From an uncultured Methylotenera sp. (GTDB lineage: Bacteria; Pseudomonadota; Gammaproteobacteria; Burkholderiales; Methylophilaceae), in the NCBI RefSeq assembly GCF_946479685.1, contig NZ_CAMLGS010000011.1, positions 1 through 64,000 of the forward strand: 64,000 nt of DNA, in the 5' to 3' direction. A program made the position numbers and the translations under genes. Of the stretch, positions 46,384 to 54,942 are shown piece after piece; position 1 is the stretch's first letter, and each line of letters starts with the position of its first letter. Under the pieces are notes generated by a model that was not told the origin of the DNA, searched no databases, and worked only from the letters and a program-made list of their open reading frames with translations.

Positions 46384-47319
46384 TTACTGTGCAACATCGT
46401 CTGTTGCGCTTACCTGCGTTTTTGCTTGTGTAATTTGGCTATTGGGCGGTACACTTCGTGTCAGCCACACATTGCCGCCAATTACCGAACCAGCCCCTAT
46501 CGTGATACGCCCTAATATCGTGGCGCCGGCATAAATCACTACATCGTCTTCCAGTATCGGGTGCCTTGCACTGCCTTTAATCAAATGCCCTTGCTCGTCG
46601 GTTGGGAAACGTTTAGCCCCTAAGGTCACAGCTTGGTACAGCCTGACATGGCGACCGATGAGTGCAGTTTCACCAATCACCACCCCTGTGCCATGATCAA
46701 TAAAAAATCCTTCATCAATCGTTGCCCCAGGGTGGATATCAATGCCGGTAGCAGAATGGGCTAGTTCAGAAATGATTCTGGCAATGAGAGGCAAACCTAA
46801 TTTGTGCAGCTCATGCGCCAATCGATAATGAATAATGGCTGATATACCTGGGTAGCAAACCAGCACTTCATCCAAGCTGCGTGCGGCCGGATCACCCTGA
46901 AATGCAGCATCCAAGTCTGTATCCAGCAGTTTTCGTATTTTTGGTAAAGATTTGGCAAACGCACGCGCTTTGTTTAGCGCGGCTTCGGCGCTAGGCGTTT
47001 TGTCATGTTCGGTATCAGCGGAGTAACGTAGCTCTAGCTGAATCTGTGTATTAAGCTCACGCAAGGCTGTATCTAAAGTAAACCCTACAAAATAGTCTAT
47101 GCCCTCGTCTTTCAGACCAGGTGCACCTAAACGATTCGGGAAAAGCGCAGCACTTAAACCGTCAATCACCGTTTGTAATGCTTTTCTTGAAGGTAGCTTT
47201 GGTGGTTTATTGCGTCGGTGCCTATGCTCTAAAGAAGTCACCCTTACATCACGCAACGCCTGTACGATGCTTTGGATATCAAAACTTTCATTTGGTAATA
47301 TCGTCGTTGTGTTAGACAT
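46384..47319 (-). CDS. Serine O-acetyltransferase (EpsC/CysE type) of the encapsulin operon
   Basis: Makes O-acetylserine, the acceptor of sulfide in cysteine synthesis. The N-terminal helical half has YPGISAIIHYRLAHELHKLG, and the C-terminal left-handed beta-helix has ATGIDIHPGATIDEGFFIDH (catalytic His/Asp region), HGTGVVIGETALIGRHVRLY and VTLGAKRF. I chose ATG 47319 with AGG nine bases upstream, giving 311 residues. An in-frame GTG at 47394 would run through a terminator hairpin and is rejected. The shell gene follows after 24 bp. Confidence 0.9.
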   Translation of the reverse strand: MSNTTTILPNESFDIQSIVQALRDVRVTSLEHRHRRNKPPKLPSRKALQTVIDGLSAALFPNRLGAPGLKDEGIDYFVGFTLDTALRELNTQIQLELRYSADTEHDKTPSAEAALNKARAFAKSLPKIRKLLDTDLDAAFQGDPAARSLDEVLVCYPGISAIIHYRLAHELHKLGLPLIARIISELAHSATGIDIHPGATIDEGFFIDHGTGVVIGETALIGRHVRLYQAVTLGAKRFPTDEQGHLIKGSARHPILEDDVVIYAGATILGRITIGAGSVIGGNVWLTRSVPPNSQITQAKTQVSATDDVAQ

Positions 47320-47341
47320 ATCAATACCTGTCGCAGAAAAT

Positions 47342-47375
47342 AAAAAAAGCCAGTGGTCTCTCGACACACTGGCTT
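47342..47375 (-). terminator. Terminator-like hairpin in the encapsulin operon leader (candidate attenuator)
   Basis: Read on the minus strand, AAGCCAGTG and CACTGGCTT pair over 9 bp with an 11-nt loop, followed directly by T residues (47348-47342). It lies about 25-55 bp upstream of the acetyltransferase ATG, and the nearest gene upstream on that strand is absent (the neighbour is divergent). It could therefore be a leader attenuator rather than the end of another gene. Confidence 0.65.
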
Positions 47376-47421
47376 CCGGTTGTCCGGTCAGCACACGCTA
47401 ACTGAAAAATTCTAAATATAT

Positions 47422-47478
47422 TTACAAGACTTTAATCTTCGTCTTGTTGGTGCGACCAATATACACCACTCTCATCAT
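47422..47478 (-). CDS. Possible 18-residue leader ORF upstream of the attenuator
   Basis: ATG at 47478 starts MMRVVYIGRTNKTKIKVL and stops at 47422. Its end overlaps a second hairpin, ACAAGAC (47424-47430) with GTCTTGT (47441-47447). No strong Shine-Dalgarno is seen, and no Cys- or Ser-codon enrichment is present, so it may be chance. If translated, it sits where it could affect the downstream terminator. Confidence 0.25.
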   Translation of the reverse strand: MMRVVYIGRTNKTKIKVL

Positions 47479-47607
47479 TTAAAAAAGTGTCCATAAAAGC
47501 TTCAATAATATTTATAAATTATATACATATAGTTTTTTATTCTTTTACATTATTAAACCTTGATGATTAACTTAGGCACTCCTAATTATTTAACTAGAGT
47601 AAATCAT

Positions 47608-48606
47608 ATGAATAAAAAATCTCTCTTTGCAGGCCTGCTGACCATCAGCAGCCTAATTTTCACGGGCAGCGCCCTTGCTAACAGCACGCTACTAAACGTT
47701 TCATACGACGTAACACGCGAGTTTTATAAAGACTTCAACCCTTCTTTCGTCAACTATTGGAAGCAAAAAACCGGCGAGACCGTCACGATCAATCAGTCTC
47801 ACGGCGGCTCAAGCAAACAAGCCAGGTCTGTCGCTGATGGCTTAGAGGCTGATATTATCTCTATGAATCAGGCTCCGGATATCGACATCCTGTACGACCG
47901 CTCAAAGCTGATTCCTAAAGACTGGCAAAAACGCCTGCCAAATGCCAGCTCACCAACCAACTCGACCACAGTCTTTTTAGTACGCAAAGGTAACCCAAAA
48001 AACATCAAGGATTGGGATGATCTGATTAAACCAGATGTGAGCGTAGTGATTCCTAACCCAAAAACTTCTGGCAACGGTAAATACAGCTATTTAGCAGCCT
48101 GGGGTTATGTCATCAAAAAAGGTGGCGACGAAGCCCAAGCCAAAGATTTTGTAGCCAAGCTCTTTAAAAATGTGCCGGTATTAGATACCGGTGGCCGCGG
48201 CGCAACCACTACCTTTGCTCAGCGCGATATTGGTGATGCATTACTTACGTTCGAAAACGAAGTAAACCTCATCAAAAAAGAACTAGGCGACAAATTTGAT
48301 GTGGTTTATCCATCCACCAGCATTTTGGCTGAGAACCCAATCGCAGTAGTCGATAAATTTGCCATCAAACATAAAAATCAAGCACTTGCGCAAGCTTATG
48401 TCGATTATCACTTTTCTGAAGCTGGCCAAGAAATCGCTGCACAGCACTACTTAAGGCCAAGCCTGGCCTCTGTTGCCACTAAATATAAAGCACGCTTTAG
48501 AAACATCGAGCTATTTAGTGTGAATGATGTTTTTGGCAGCTGGAGCAAAGCACAAAAAGTACATTTTGCTGATGGTGCACTGTTTGACCAAATCTACCAA
48601 AGATAA
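47608..48606 (+). CDS. Sulfate/thiosulfate ABC transporter substrate-binding protein
   Basis: Periplasmic binding protein of the Sbp/CysP family, 332 residues. The signal peptide covers about 1-24 (NKKSLFAGLLTISSLIFTGSALA, cleaved before NST). Motifs: LLNVSYDVTREFYKDFNP near 27-44, NQSHGGSSKQARSVADGLEA near 62-81 (sulfate-binding site), and ILAENPIAVVD near 247. I chose ATG 47608; an in-frame upstream start at 47560 would put a hydrophilic leader before the signal peptide. No permease or ATPase genes follow. It is divergent from the encapsulin operon, so the two may be co-regulated by sulfur status. Confidence 0.9.
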   Translation: MNKKSLFAGLLTISSLIFTGSALANSTLLNVSYDVTREFYKDFNPSFVNYWKQKTGETVTINQSHGGSSKQARSVADGLEADIISMNQAPDIDILYDRSKLIPKDWQKRLPNASSPTNSTTVFLVRKGNPKNIKDWDDLIKPDVSVVIPNPKTSGNGKYSYLAAWGYVIKKGGDEAQAKDFVAKLFKNVPVLDTGGRGATTTFAQRDIGDALLTFENEVNLIKKELGDKFDVVYPSTSILAENPIAVVDKFAIKHKNQALAQAYVDYHFSEAGQEIAAQHYLRPSLASVATKYKARFRNIELFSVNDVFGSWSKAQKVHFADGALFDQIYQR

Positions 48607-48653
48607 CAACCGCGGTGGCACGCACAAAGCCGCCAATATGCAATAGTACTTTT

Positions 48654-48692
48654 AATATGGCACATGCAACTTGCGTGTGCCATATTTTATTT
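48654..48692 (+). terminator. Terminator after the sulfate-binding protein gene
   Basis: AATATGGCACA (48654-48664) and TGTGCCATATT (48676-48686) form an 11-bp stem, extended by a GCAA/TTGC inner pairing, followed by TTATTT. Confidence 0.8.
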
Positions 48693-48820
48693 ACATCTTT
48701 TCACTTCCAGACATATCCCATATATCGCCTCTGCACAGACAAGCGCTTATATGGCTAACAGCATCATCAGCGACGCATAAGAATACCCAAACCTAAGCAA
48801 AATACTTACCCCAATAAATT

Positions 48821-48860
48821 AGGCCTCCCATGCATTTCCAGCATGGGAGGCCTTTTATTT
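48821..48860. terminator. Bidirectional terminator between sulfate-binding protein and cysK genes
   Basis: AGGCCTCCCATGC (48821-48833) and GCATGGGAGGCCT (48841-48853) form a perfect 13-bp stem with a 7-nt loop. TTTATTT follows on the plus strand. On the minus strand it ends the cysK transcript. Confidence 0.85.
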
Positions 48861-48900
48861 GGTGGCTGTATTTAATATGAGCTTGATGTAATAATCAGAC

Positions 48901-49878
48901 TTATACGGCAATACCTTTGTCGTCAAATAAGCCTTCAAACAGAATTGAGCTTAAATAACGCTCACCAGAGTCAGGCAGTACCACCACGATTGTTTTACCT
49001 GCGTTTTCAGGACGTTGCGCATAGCGCACCGCGACAGCCACTGCCGCACCGCAAGAAATACCGGACAAGATGCCCTCTTCCTTAGCTAAACGCTGCGCAT
49101 AAAGCACAGCCTCGTCATTGCTCACTTGCGCAATTTCATCAACCAGCGAAAGGTCTAATACCTCTGGCACAAAGCCAGCACCAATGCCCTGAATCTTATG
49201 CGGAGCTGGCTTCAACTCCTCACCAGCACGTTTTTGGCTTAATACCGGGCTAGCTGAAGGCTCTACCGCTACGGAAACAATGGCTTTCTTTTGTGTGTTT
49301 TTAATATATCGAGACACACCGGTAATCGTGCCGCCAGTACCAACACCTGACACTAAAATATCAATGTTGCCATCAGTCGCTTCCCAAATCTCTGGGCCTG
49401 TGGTTTTTTCATGAATCGCAGGGTTAGCCGGGTTTTTGAACTGCTGCAATAATACATAACGGCTAGGATCTGAAGCAGCAATTTCTTCAGCCTTGGCAAT
49501 CGCACCACTCATGCCTTTGGCGCCTTCAGTTAGCACTAACTTTGCACCATAGGCCACCAGCAGTTTGCGACGCTCCAGGCTCATAGTTTCTGGCATAGTG
49601 AGCGTTAGTGGAATACCCCTAGCCGCAGCTACAAAGGCCAACGCAATACCGGTATTGCCACTAGTAGGCTCGACAATCTCTTTGCCTGGCCCTAGCAGCC
49701 CACGCTGCTCGGCATCCCATATCATGGCTGCGCCAATACGACATTTCACTGAATAAGCTGGATTGCGCCCTTCTATCTTAGCCAGCACTAGCGCCGGTGC
49801 ACCATCTGTCACTCGGTTCAGCTTAATCAGTGGCGTTTTACCAATAGACTGCGCATTATCTTCATACCAATTTGCCAT
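48901..49878 (-). CDS. cysK: Cysteine synthase (O-acetylserine sulfhydrylase)
   Basis: PLP enzyme that makes cysteine from O-acetylserine and sulfide. The PLP lysine is in [11 protein letters not shown] at K45; the phosphate-binding [11 protein letters not shown] is near 77-87, [12 protein letters not shown] near 102-113 (substrate loop) and [11 protein letters not shown] near 187-197. Length of 325 residues matches CysK rather than shorter CysM. It belongs functionally with the nearby serine acetyltransferase and sulfate-binding protein. It is monocistronic with a terminator downstream. Confidence 0.93.
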   Translation of the reverse strand: MANWYEDNAQSIGKTPLIKLNRVTDGAPALVLAKIEGRNPAYSVKCRIGAAMIWDAEQRGLLGPGKEIVEPTSGNTGIALAFVAAARGIPLTLTMPETMSLERRKLLVAYGAKLVLTEGAKGMSGAIAKAEEIAASDPSRYVLLQQFKNPANPAIHEKTTGPEIWEATDGNIDILVSGVGTGGTITGVSRYIKNTQKKAIVSVAVEPSASPVLSQKRAGEELKPAPHKIQGIGAGFVPEVLDLSLVDEIAQVSNDEAVLYAQRLAKEEGILSGISCGAAVAVAVRYAQRPENAGKTIVVVLPDSGERYLSSILFEGLFDDKGIAV

Positions 49879-50075
49879 GAGAATTCCTATTTTATTCTGT
49901 GTTTACGGAGAGCTTTATTCAAACGATTATATGTGAAAGTCTAACAATTTAAATCACCCACTTACAATAACTTTTAGCTATTTGATTACAAGCAAAAAGC
50001 ATAAAGAGCATGGTGAGAATCAACGTTATTAGTACGCCAGTACGGCATAAAAATATAAACCTAAATGCTGGCGCG

Positions 50076-50558
50076 CTAAAACAATTCCGCCTGTGCAGCA
50101 GGCGGTGCACTTAACAAGGTATCGATGTCCACCTCAAAAATCCCCAACTTGCCAGCGCATGGCATAAAAGGCACGGATCGGGCTTGCTCAAATAAAAAGC
50201 CATAATGCCGACTGCTCACGCCTCTAAACTGCGCCCGATGCTGGCGACTGGTACGCTCGGGCAGCGCATCTGGCCGGCTGCAAAGAACCAAATCAGCAAT
50301 ACCAACCACGCCACCATAGGCGAATTCTTCTTTAGCCGGCAGCGGAATATCAGTATTCGCTTTAAGATAATCATAGTACACCTCATACAAGCCCTTGCTG
50401 GCATGAATCAGGATAGGACCGCGATATGCAGTACCCCAGGTGCGGTCATCCACCATCAAATAACCATGCGTAATCAGCCATGCAAAAGGCTGCTTAAATG
50501 AAAGCACTTTATGCAAGCCGTTCACGGCACTTGCTCTTAATATTTCGGTATCACTCAT
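50076..50558 (-). CDS. ASCH-domain protein
   Basis: About 160 residues starting MSDTEILRASAVNGL. The ASCH-like features are KVLSFKQPFAWLITHG near 16-31, TWGTAYRGPILIHASKG near 41-57 and VVGIADLVLC near 82-91. ASCH domains are thought to bind RNA and some hydrolyse modified cytidine nucleosides; the job here is unknown. I prefer ATG 50558; an in-frame TTG at 50591 is the alternative and neither has a clear Shine-Dalgarno. Confidence 0.7.
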   Translation of the reverse strand: MSDTEILRASAVNGLHKVLSFKQPFAWLITHGYLMVDDRTWGTAYRGPILIHASKGLYEVYYDYLKANTDIPLPAKEEFAYGGVVGIADLVLCSRPDALPERTSRQHRAQFRGVSSRHYGFLFEQARSVPFMPCAGKLGIFEVDIDTLLSAPPAAQAELF

Positions 50559-50736
50559 GACATAAAACTTGTATTGATTGCTATAACTCAACCGTGGTGT
50601 ATTTGCGGTGAAGCCATTATTTGATTTATCACTTTGCTGCAGCAGGCCAACAAGTGAGATAAGTAGAAGTATAACGTTGATAGATAGAACAACTGAGTGA
50701 AATATGCAGATGTGTGTAGATGAAACTTACCGGCAT

Positions 50737-50766
50737 AAAAAAACCCAGAATCATCTGGGTTTTTTT
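50737..50766. terminator. Terminator downstream of pqqA
   Basis: AAAAAAACCCAGA (50737-50749) and TCTGGGTTTTTTT (50754-50766) form a perfect stem with an ATCA loop. It lies 18 bp past the pqqA stop on the minus strand, so pqqA is transcribed as a single-gene unit. Confidence 0.92.
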
Positions 50767-50783
50767 CATACTTGAAACAAGTA

Positions 50784-50855
50784 TTATTTGTTCATGACGT
50801 ACATTGTCACTTCAAAGCCAAAACGCATTTCAGTAGCTGCTGGTGTTGTCCACAT
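50784..50855 (-). CDS. pqqA: PQQ precursor peptide PqqA
   Basis: A 23-codon gene on the minus strand. The peptide starts MWTTPAATEM and continues RFGFEVTMYVMNK. The conserved Glu and Tyr that are cross-linked to become PQQ are present as EVTMY, at E15 and Y19. AGGAG lies seven bases before ATG 50855; an in-frame ATG at 50861 is too close to it. It is followed by a strong terminator, and no pqqB, pqqC, pqqD or pqqE lies in the window, so it stands alone. PQQ is the cofactor of the methanol dehydrogenases of methylotrophs, which supports the organism call. The match to the family's length, N-terminal MWT and EVTMY core is very specific. Confidence 0.95.
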   Translation of the reverse strand: MWTTPAATEMRFGFEVTMYVMNK

Positions 50856-50943
50856 AATCATTCTCCTAAGTATTTGGTTTGAACTGACATCATGTCTAGT
50901 TCGAATGGTTCCATTATGAACCTGTGTTAACAAATAACACTAT

Positions 50944-50984
50944 CACTGTTCATGAATGAGGGCTAAGTAAAATCATGAATAGTG
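50944..50984. promoter_or_regulatory. Inverted repeat upstream of pqqA
   Basis: CACTGTTCATGA (50944-50955) and TCATGAATAGTG (50973-50984) pair at 11 of 12 positions with a 17-bp centre, about 90-130 bp upstream of the pqqA start. A second small one, GTGTTA-ACAAA-TAACAC, lies just nearer the gene (around 50924-50940). Either could be an activator or repressor site. Confidence 0.45.
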
Positions 50985-51040
50985 CCGCATCAACATTCAA
51001 GTACACAACATCATTAACCCTCTAGTTTAGGCAGAGCTGC

Positions 51041-51346
51041 TTACCTTAAAGAATACGCACTCCACTCGTGCTTAGCTCTGATTCTGGCGGTTTTATAAAG
51101 CTTCCATAAACTAGCAAGCCCTACCAGCGCTGTGATAATAATAAAAGTCAAAAGTAATGCCAGCCCAACCTCACCAAATTGCCTAATCAGGATGCTGAAG
51201 CTTTTCACATGAAAGCCACCTTCATCAATTGAAAACGTAGTGAGAGGAAGCGCCGCGAGCAAGATTAACAACAGGCAGTACTGTATTCTTTTACTATAAG
51301 TGGCTTCACGCTTGCTCAACTGCTCAATATATTGATAGGTTGCCAT
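51041..51346 (-). CDS. Small two-helix membrane protein of unknown function
   Basis: A 101-residue protein. Two hydrophobic helices lie at about 22-38 (IQYCLLLILLAALPLTTF) and 61-83 (VGLALLLTFIIITALVGLASL). Both ends are polar and basic. I do not recognise a family. It lies upstream of pqqA on the same strand, with 186 bp between them, so a link is unlikely. Confidence 0.55.
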   Translation of the reverse strand: MATYQYIEQLSKREATYSKRIQYCLLLILLAALPLTTFSIDEGGFHVKSFSILIRQFGEVGLALLLTFIIITALVGLASLWKLYKTARIRAKHEWSAYSLR

Positions 51347-51562
51347 TTCATCACTCCTCTTGCGTTAAATGATTTAATCACTGTGCATGACAGTTAAATC
51401 TTAAGCATGAAGATAACCATGATTTATTGCAGAAATATGAACCCACCCCTATCAATAATCCGATAGATATAAATAAACGATGCACGGCTGCACACTCATA
51501 AGCCTAGACTTTTTTGGAATGCAAGCGATGGCATGAGTTACGTGGAATTGGTACTTAGAAAT

Positions 51563-51590
51563 AAAAAAGCCGCTTAAAAGCGGCTTTTTT
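51563..51590 (-). terminator. Terminator after tRNA-Ser
   Basis: AAAAAAGCCGCTT (51563-51575) and AAGCGGCTTTTTT (51578-51590) form a perfect stem with a two-base centre and T runs on both strands. It lies 10 bp past the tRNA-Ser 3' end. Confidence 0.88.
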
Positions 51591-51599
51591 CTTGAATAT

Positions 51600-51689
51600 T
51601 GGCGGAAGAGGAGAGATTCGAACTCTCGATAGGGTTACCCCTATGCCACCTTTCCAGGGTGGTGACTTAAACCACTCATCCACTCTTCC
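51600..51689 (-). tRNA. tRNA-Ser (anticodon GGA)
   Basis: A class II tRNA read on the minus strand. The acceptor stem is GGAAGAG with CTCTTCC, discriminator G and encoded CCA (51602-51600). The anticodon arm is CCACC-CTGGAAA-GGTGG, giving GGA, which reads UCC and UCU. A long variable arm follows (GCATAGGGGTAACCCTAT), and the T arm has GTTCGAATC. All serine identity features are seen. Confidence 0.95.
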
Positions 51690-51755
51690 GTTAGGGGGCG
51701 AATTATAGTGCAATTTTTGATAAAAAATCTATGCCCCATATTTTTTATTTGAGCA

Positions 51756-53000
51756 TTATCCTGCACGGCCTTGCAGAATAAATGTATCAAGGATGCCTTT
51801 ACCTTTAACCTCAACTGCGTTGCGTGGAGAGAACACATAATCATGCGCTAGCAATTGCTGCGTCTCTTGCGTGACTTGTATGGCATTAGGCAGGCTGGTT
51901 TCCTCCATACGGCTAGCCATGTTGACGGTATCCCCCCATAAATCATAGCTAAATTTGCTGCTGCCAATCACGCCTGCCACCACAGGGCCAGTGTTGATGC
52001 CGATACGCATGCTGAGATCTATCCCGGTTTTTTCAGACAAGTCTTTCAGAGCAGCCTGCATATCCAAAGCCATTTCCATCATGCGATGTGCATGGTTTTC
52101 ACAAGCGATAGGCGCACCAGAAACCACCATATATGCATCTCCTATGGTTTTAATTTTTTCTACTTGGTATTTATCTGCCAATTGATCAAAACGTAAAAAT
52201 ATCTGCGATAGCAAATCAATCAACTGCGTAGGCGACATTTTGTCTGACATATGCGTAAAGTTGATTAAATCTGCAAACATCACGGTCACACTTTCGTAGT
52301 GGTCTGCAATACGCATATCGTAGTTTTTTAATCTTTGTGCGATTGGTGCCGGCAAGATATTCAGCAGCAACTGTTCAGACCTAGCCTGCTCCACCTCAAG
52401 CGAGTGCATGATGCGCTCTTTCTGCACTTGGAAAAAGCGCAGAACTCCATACAAAATAGCCGCGGTACCGGTGATATTCATCAAGAAGAAAGCATCTTTA
52501 ACCCCATTTGGAATCGGCATGGCGTTGATTGCGAAGTAATGATTGAGCTTCCAGGAAAGAAACGCCAAACCTAGAAATAACAAGAACCATGGGGTAGATT
52601 GACGTGTGCCTAAAATCATCAAAGCGCCCACCGGCGACAAAATCGCCCAGATAGCAACACCGCTAGATGCTTCAAAGCCGCCAATAATCCACTGCATAAA
52701 GAACGGCATCACCAACAGCATGATTAGCTGCGTAAAGGTAAAGTACTCGAAACGCTTAAACTGGTAAAAAATGAATAAGCTGAAGTAGGAAATAATCAGG
52801 TAAAAATAAGGGACCGCTGCAATCACAGCATAGCCATCACCCAAGCCTGATAAGGTATAGATCCAGAAGAAACTAACCAGAGTTTCGGCAACGACCAGAA
52901 TGGATAAAATCGCTTTACCCAAGCTTAAGGAGGATGGATTCAATAAACCGTCCCAAAAGCTACGTGCAAATATTGATGAGTTTGCTAAATCAGTCGCCAT
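51756..53000 (-). CDS. Membrane-bound class III adenylate/guanylate cyclase
   Basis: About 414 residues. The N-terminal half has about six hydrophobic segments (roughly 25-185), then a short helical linker with RSEQLLLNILPAPIAQRLKN, the usual cyclase-preceding segment. The class III catalytic domain is VTVMFADLINFTHMSDKM near 236-253, then TIGDAYMVVSGAP near 280. Both metal Asp residues are present, and the Lys of EKIKTIGD favours ATP over GTP. ATG 53000 is preferred to an in-frame GTG at 53045, though neither has a good Shine-Dalgarno. Product cAMP is an inference from the lysine. Confidence 0.85.
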   Translation of the reverse strand: MATDLANSSIFARSFWDGLLNPSSLSLGKAILSILVVAETLVSFFWIYTLSGLGDGYAVIAAVPYFYLIISYFSLFIFYQFKRFEYFTFTQLIMLLVMPFFMQWIIGGFEASSGVAIWAILSPVGALMILGTRQSTPWFLLFLGLAFLSWKLNHYFAINAMPIPNGVKDAFFLMNITGTAAILYGVLRFFQVQKERIMHSLEVEQARSEQLLLNILPAPIAQRLKNYDMRIADHYESVTVMFADLINFTHMSDKMSPTQLIDLLSQIFLRFDQLADKYQVEKIKTIGDAYMVVSGAPIACENHAHRMMEMALDMQAALKDLSEKTGIDLSMRIGINTGPVVAGVIGSSKFSYDLWGDTVNMASRMEETSLPNAIQVTQETQQLLAHDYVFSPRNAVEVKGKGILDTFILQGRAG

Positions 53001-53140
53001 GTTTGAACAATGAATATGCAGTTTTTTGAAATACGACAACCACACTATAACTTAAGCAATTATCTTTTTCTATTTTTAAATCAATCAATGCGTTAAATCA
53101 TTTTGCAACCAAAAATCAATTCCTGCATCCAATAGTTGCT

Positions 53141-53197
53141 CAATAAATTACCCAAATTTATTGAATATAAATGGATGAACTTACCTCTCAATAAATT
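53141..53197. promoter_or_regulatory. Three CAATAAATT boxes upstream of the aldehyde dehydrogenase gene
   Basis: CAATAAATT at 53141-53149 and 53189-53197, with the inverse AATTTATTG at 53155-53163, so the first two form an inverted repeat with a 5-bp centre. They lie 200-260 bp before the aldehyde dehydrogenase ATG, in a 398-bp gap that has no gene. Closer to the gene, TTTACAA and GCGGTATT each occur twice (about 53265-53312). Confidence 0.4.
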
Positions 53198-53398
53198 CAT
53201 TAATTTTATAAATGCTAACGACTAATGCTTGATTTGCTAGCGCCTTAGCGTTATTGTTTTGGAGTGGCGGTATTTACAAAACTCTTTTATTTACAAGCAC
53301 TTTAGCGGTATTGACCCGATTTTAAGTTTCTTGATGAATAATTGCGGGCTAACAATAAGAATCACTATATTAACGAGAGAAAACCTATAGGAGTTGGT

Positions 53399-54919
53399 AT
53401 GAGTTTAGATTTATTAAAAGGTCTTGGTGTCACAATACCTTACAAAGCGAAATACGATAATTTTATCGGCGGCAAGTGGGTAGCACCAGTTAAAGGCGAG
53501 TATTTTGATGTAATTACTCCAATCACAGGTAAACCTTACACAAAGGCGGCTCGTTCTGGCGCTGAAGATGTTGAACTAGCACTAGATGCCGCACACGCAG
53601 CTGCAGATGGCTGGGCGCGCACAGCCCCGGCGCAGCGTGCCAACTTACTATTAAAAATTGCTGATCGTTTAGAAGCGAACTTAGAGTTAATTGCTACTGC
53701 TGAAACGATTGACAACGGTAAACCGATTCGCGAAACAGTGAATGCAGACATTCCATTAGCGATTGACCATTTCCGCTACTTTGCTGGCTGTCTACGCGCG
53801 CAAGAAGGTAGCTTGAGTGAAATTGACGAAAACACTGTGGCTTACCATTTCCATGAGCCGCTAGGTGTTGTTGGTCAGATTATCCCTTGGAACTTCCCAA
53901 TCTTGATGGCTGCTTGGAAACTAGCACCAGCAGTTGCCGCTGGTAACTGTGTAGTGATGAAGCCTGCTGAATTTACTCCTATCAGCATTTTAATCTTGAT
54001 GGAACTGATTGCTGACATTCTGCCTCCAGGCGTAATCAACATTGTGAACGGTTATGGCCGTGAAGTAGGTGCGCCACTTGCAAACAGCCGCCGTATCGCG
54101 AAAATCGCGTTTACCGGCTCAACCGCTACTGGCCGCGTAATTGCACAAGCCGCTGCTGGCAACTTGATTCCTGCAACATTGGAGTTGGGTGGTAAATCAC
54201 CTAACATTTTCTTTGAAGATATCGCATTAGCTGACGATGACTTCTTTGATAAAGCAGTTGAAGGCTTAGTATTATTTGCCTTTAACCAAGGCGAAGTTTG
54301 TACCTGCCCATCACGTGCATTGATTCAAGAATCTGTGTATGACAAGTTCATGGAGCGCGTATTACCTCGCGTAGCAGCGATTAAACAAGGTAACCCACTA
54401 GACCCTAACACCATGATTGGTGCACAAGCGTCTGAAGACCAAATCAACAAAATCATGTCTTACATGGACATCGGCAAACAAGAAGGTGCACAACTGCTAA
54501 TTGGTGGTGAGCGCAACCACTTAACAGGTGCGTTGGCTGACGGTTACTATGTTAAACCAACCTTATTCAAAGGTAATAACAAAATGCGCATTTTCCAAGA
54601 AGAAATTTTTGGCCCTGTGCTTGCTGTGACTACCTTTAAAGATGAGGCTGAAGCATTAGCGATTGCTAACGACACCGTGTTTGGCTTGGGTTCTGGTGTA
54701 TGGTCACGCGATGGCAGCCGTGCTTACCGCATGGGCCGTGGCATTAAAGCTGGTCGCGTTTGGACAAACTGTTACCACGCTTACCCTGCACATGCTGCAT
54801 TTGGTGGCTATAAAGAGTCTGGTATTGGCCGTGAGACACACAAAATGATGTTAGATCACTACCAACAAACTAAGAATCTTTTAGTTAGCTACAACGCTAA
54901 AAAATTAGGCTTCTTCTAA
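53399..54919 (+). CDS. NAD-dependent aldehyde dehydrogenase (ExaC/AldB/AcoD type)
   Basis: A 506-residue cytoplasmic enzyme that oxidises aldehydes, probably acetaldehyde or similar, to acids. [20 protein letters not shown] lies near 152-171, [12 protein letters not shown] near 261-272 carries the general-base Glu, and the nucleophile is C301 in [10 protein letters not shown]. The C-terminus has [18 protein letters not shown] 53399 is chosen because AGGAG lies five bases upstream, rather than an in-frame TTG at 53342. A DUF779 gene follows, a common companion of this group. Confidence 0.9.
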   Translation: MSLDLLKGLGVTIPYKAKYDNFIGGKWVAPVKGEYFDVITPITGKPYTKAARSGAEDVELALDAAHAAADGWARTAPAQRANLLLKIADRLEANLELIATAETIDNGKPIRETVNADIPLAIDHFRYFAGCLRAQEGSLSEIDENTVAYHFHEPLGVVGQIIPWNFPILMAAWKLAPAVAAGNCVVMKPAEFTPISILILMELIADILPPGVINIVNGYGREVGAPLANSRRIAKIAFTGSTATGRVIAQAAAGNLIPATLELGGKSPNIFFEDIALADDDFFDKAVEGLVLFAFNQGEVCTCPSRALIQESVYDKFMERVLPRVAAIKQGNPLDPNTMIGAQASEDQINKIMSYMDIGKQEGAQLLIGGERNHLTGALADGYYVKPTLFKGNNKMRIFQEEIFGPVLAVTTFKDEAEALAIANDTVFGLGSGVWSRDGSRAYRMGRGIKAGRVWTNCYHAYPAHAAFGGYKESGIGRETHKMMLDHYQQTKNLLVSYNAKKLGFF

Positions 54920-54942
54920 TTTTGCGCTTACCGCTAGCCTTT

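Noticed and set aside
47319..47394. GTG 47394 as start of the serine acetyltransferase
   Set aside because: It would translate through the terminator hairpin and adds 25 residues not expected for the family.
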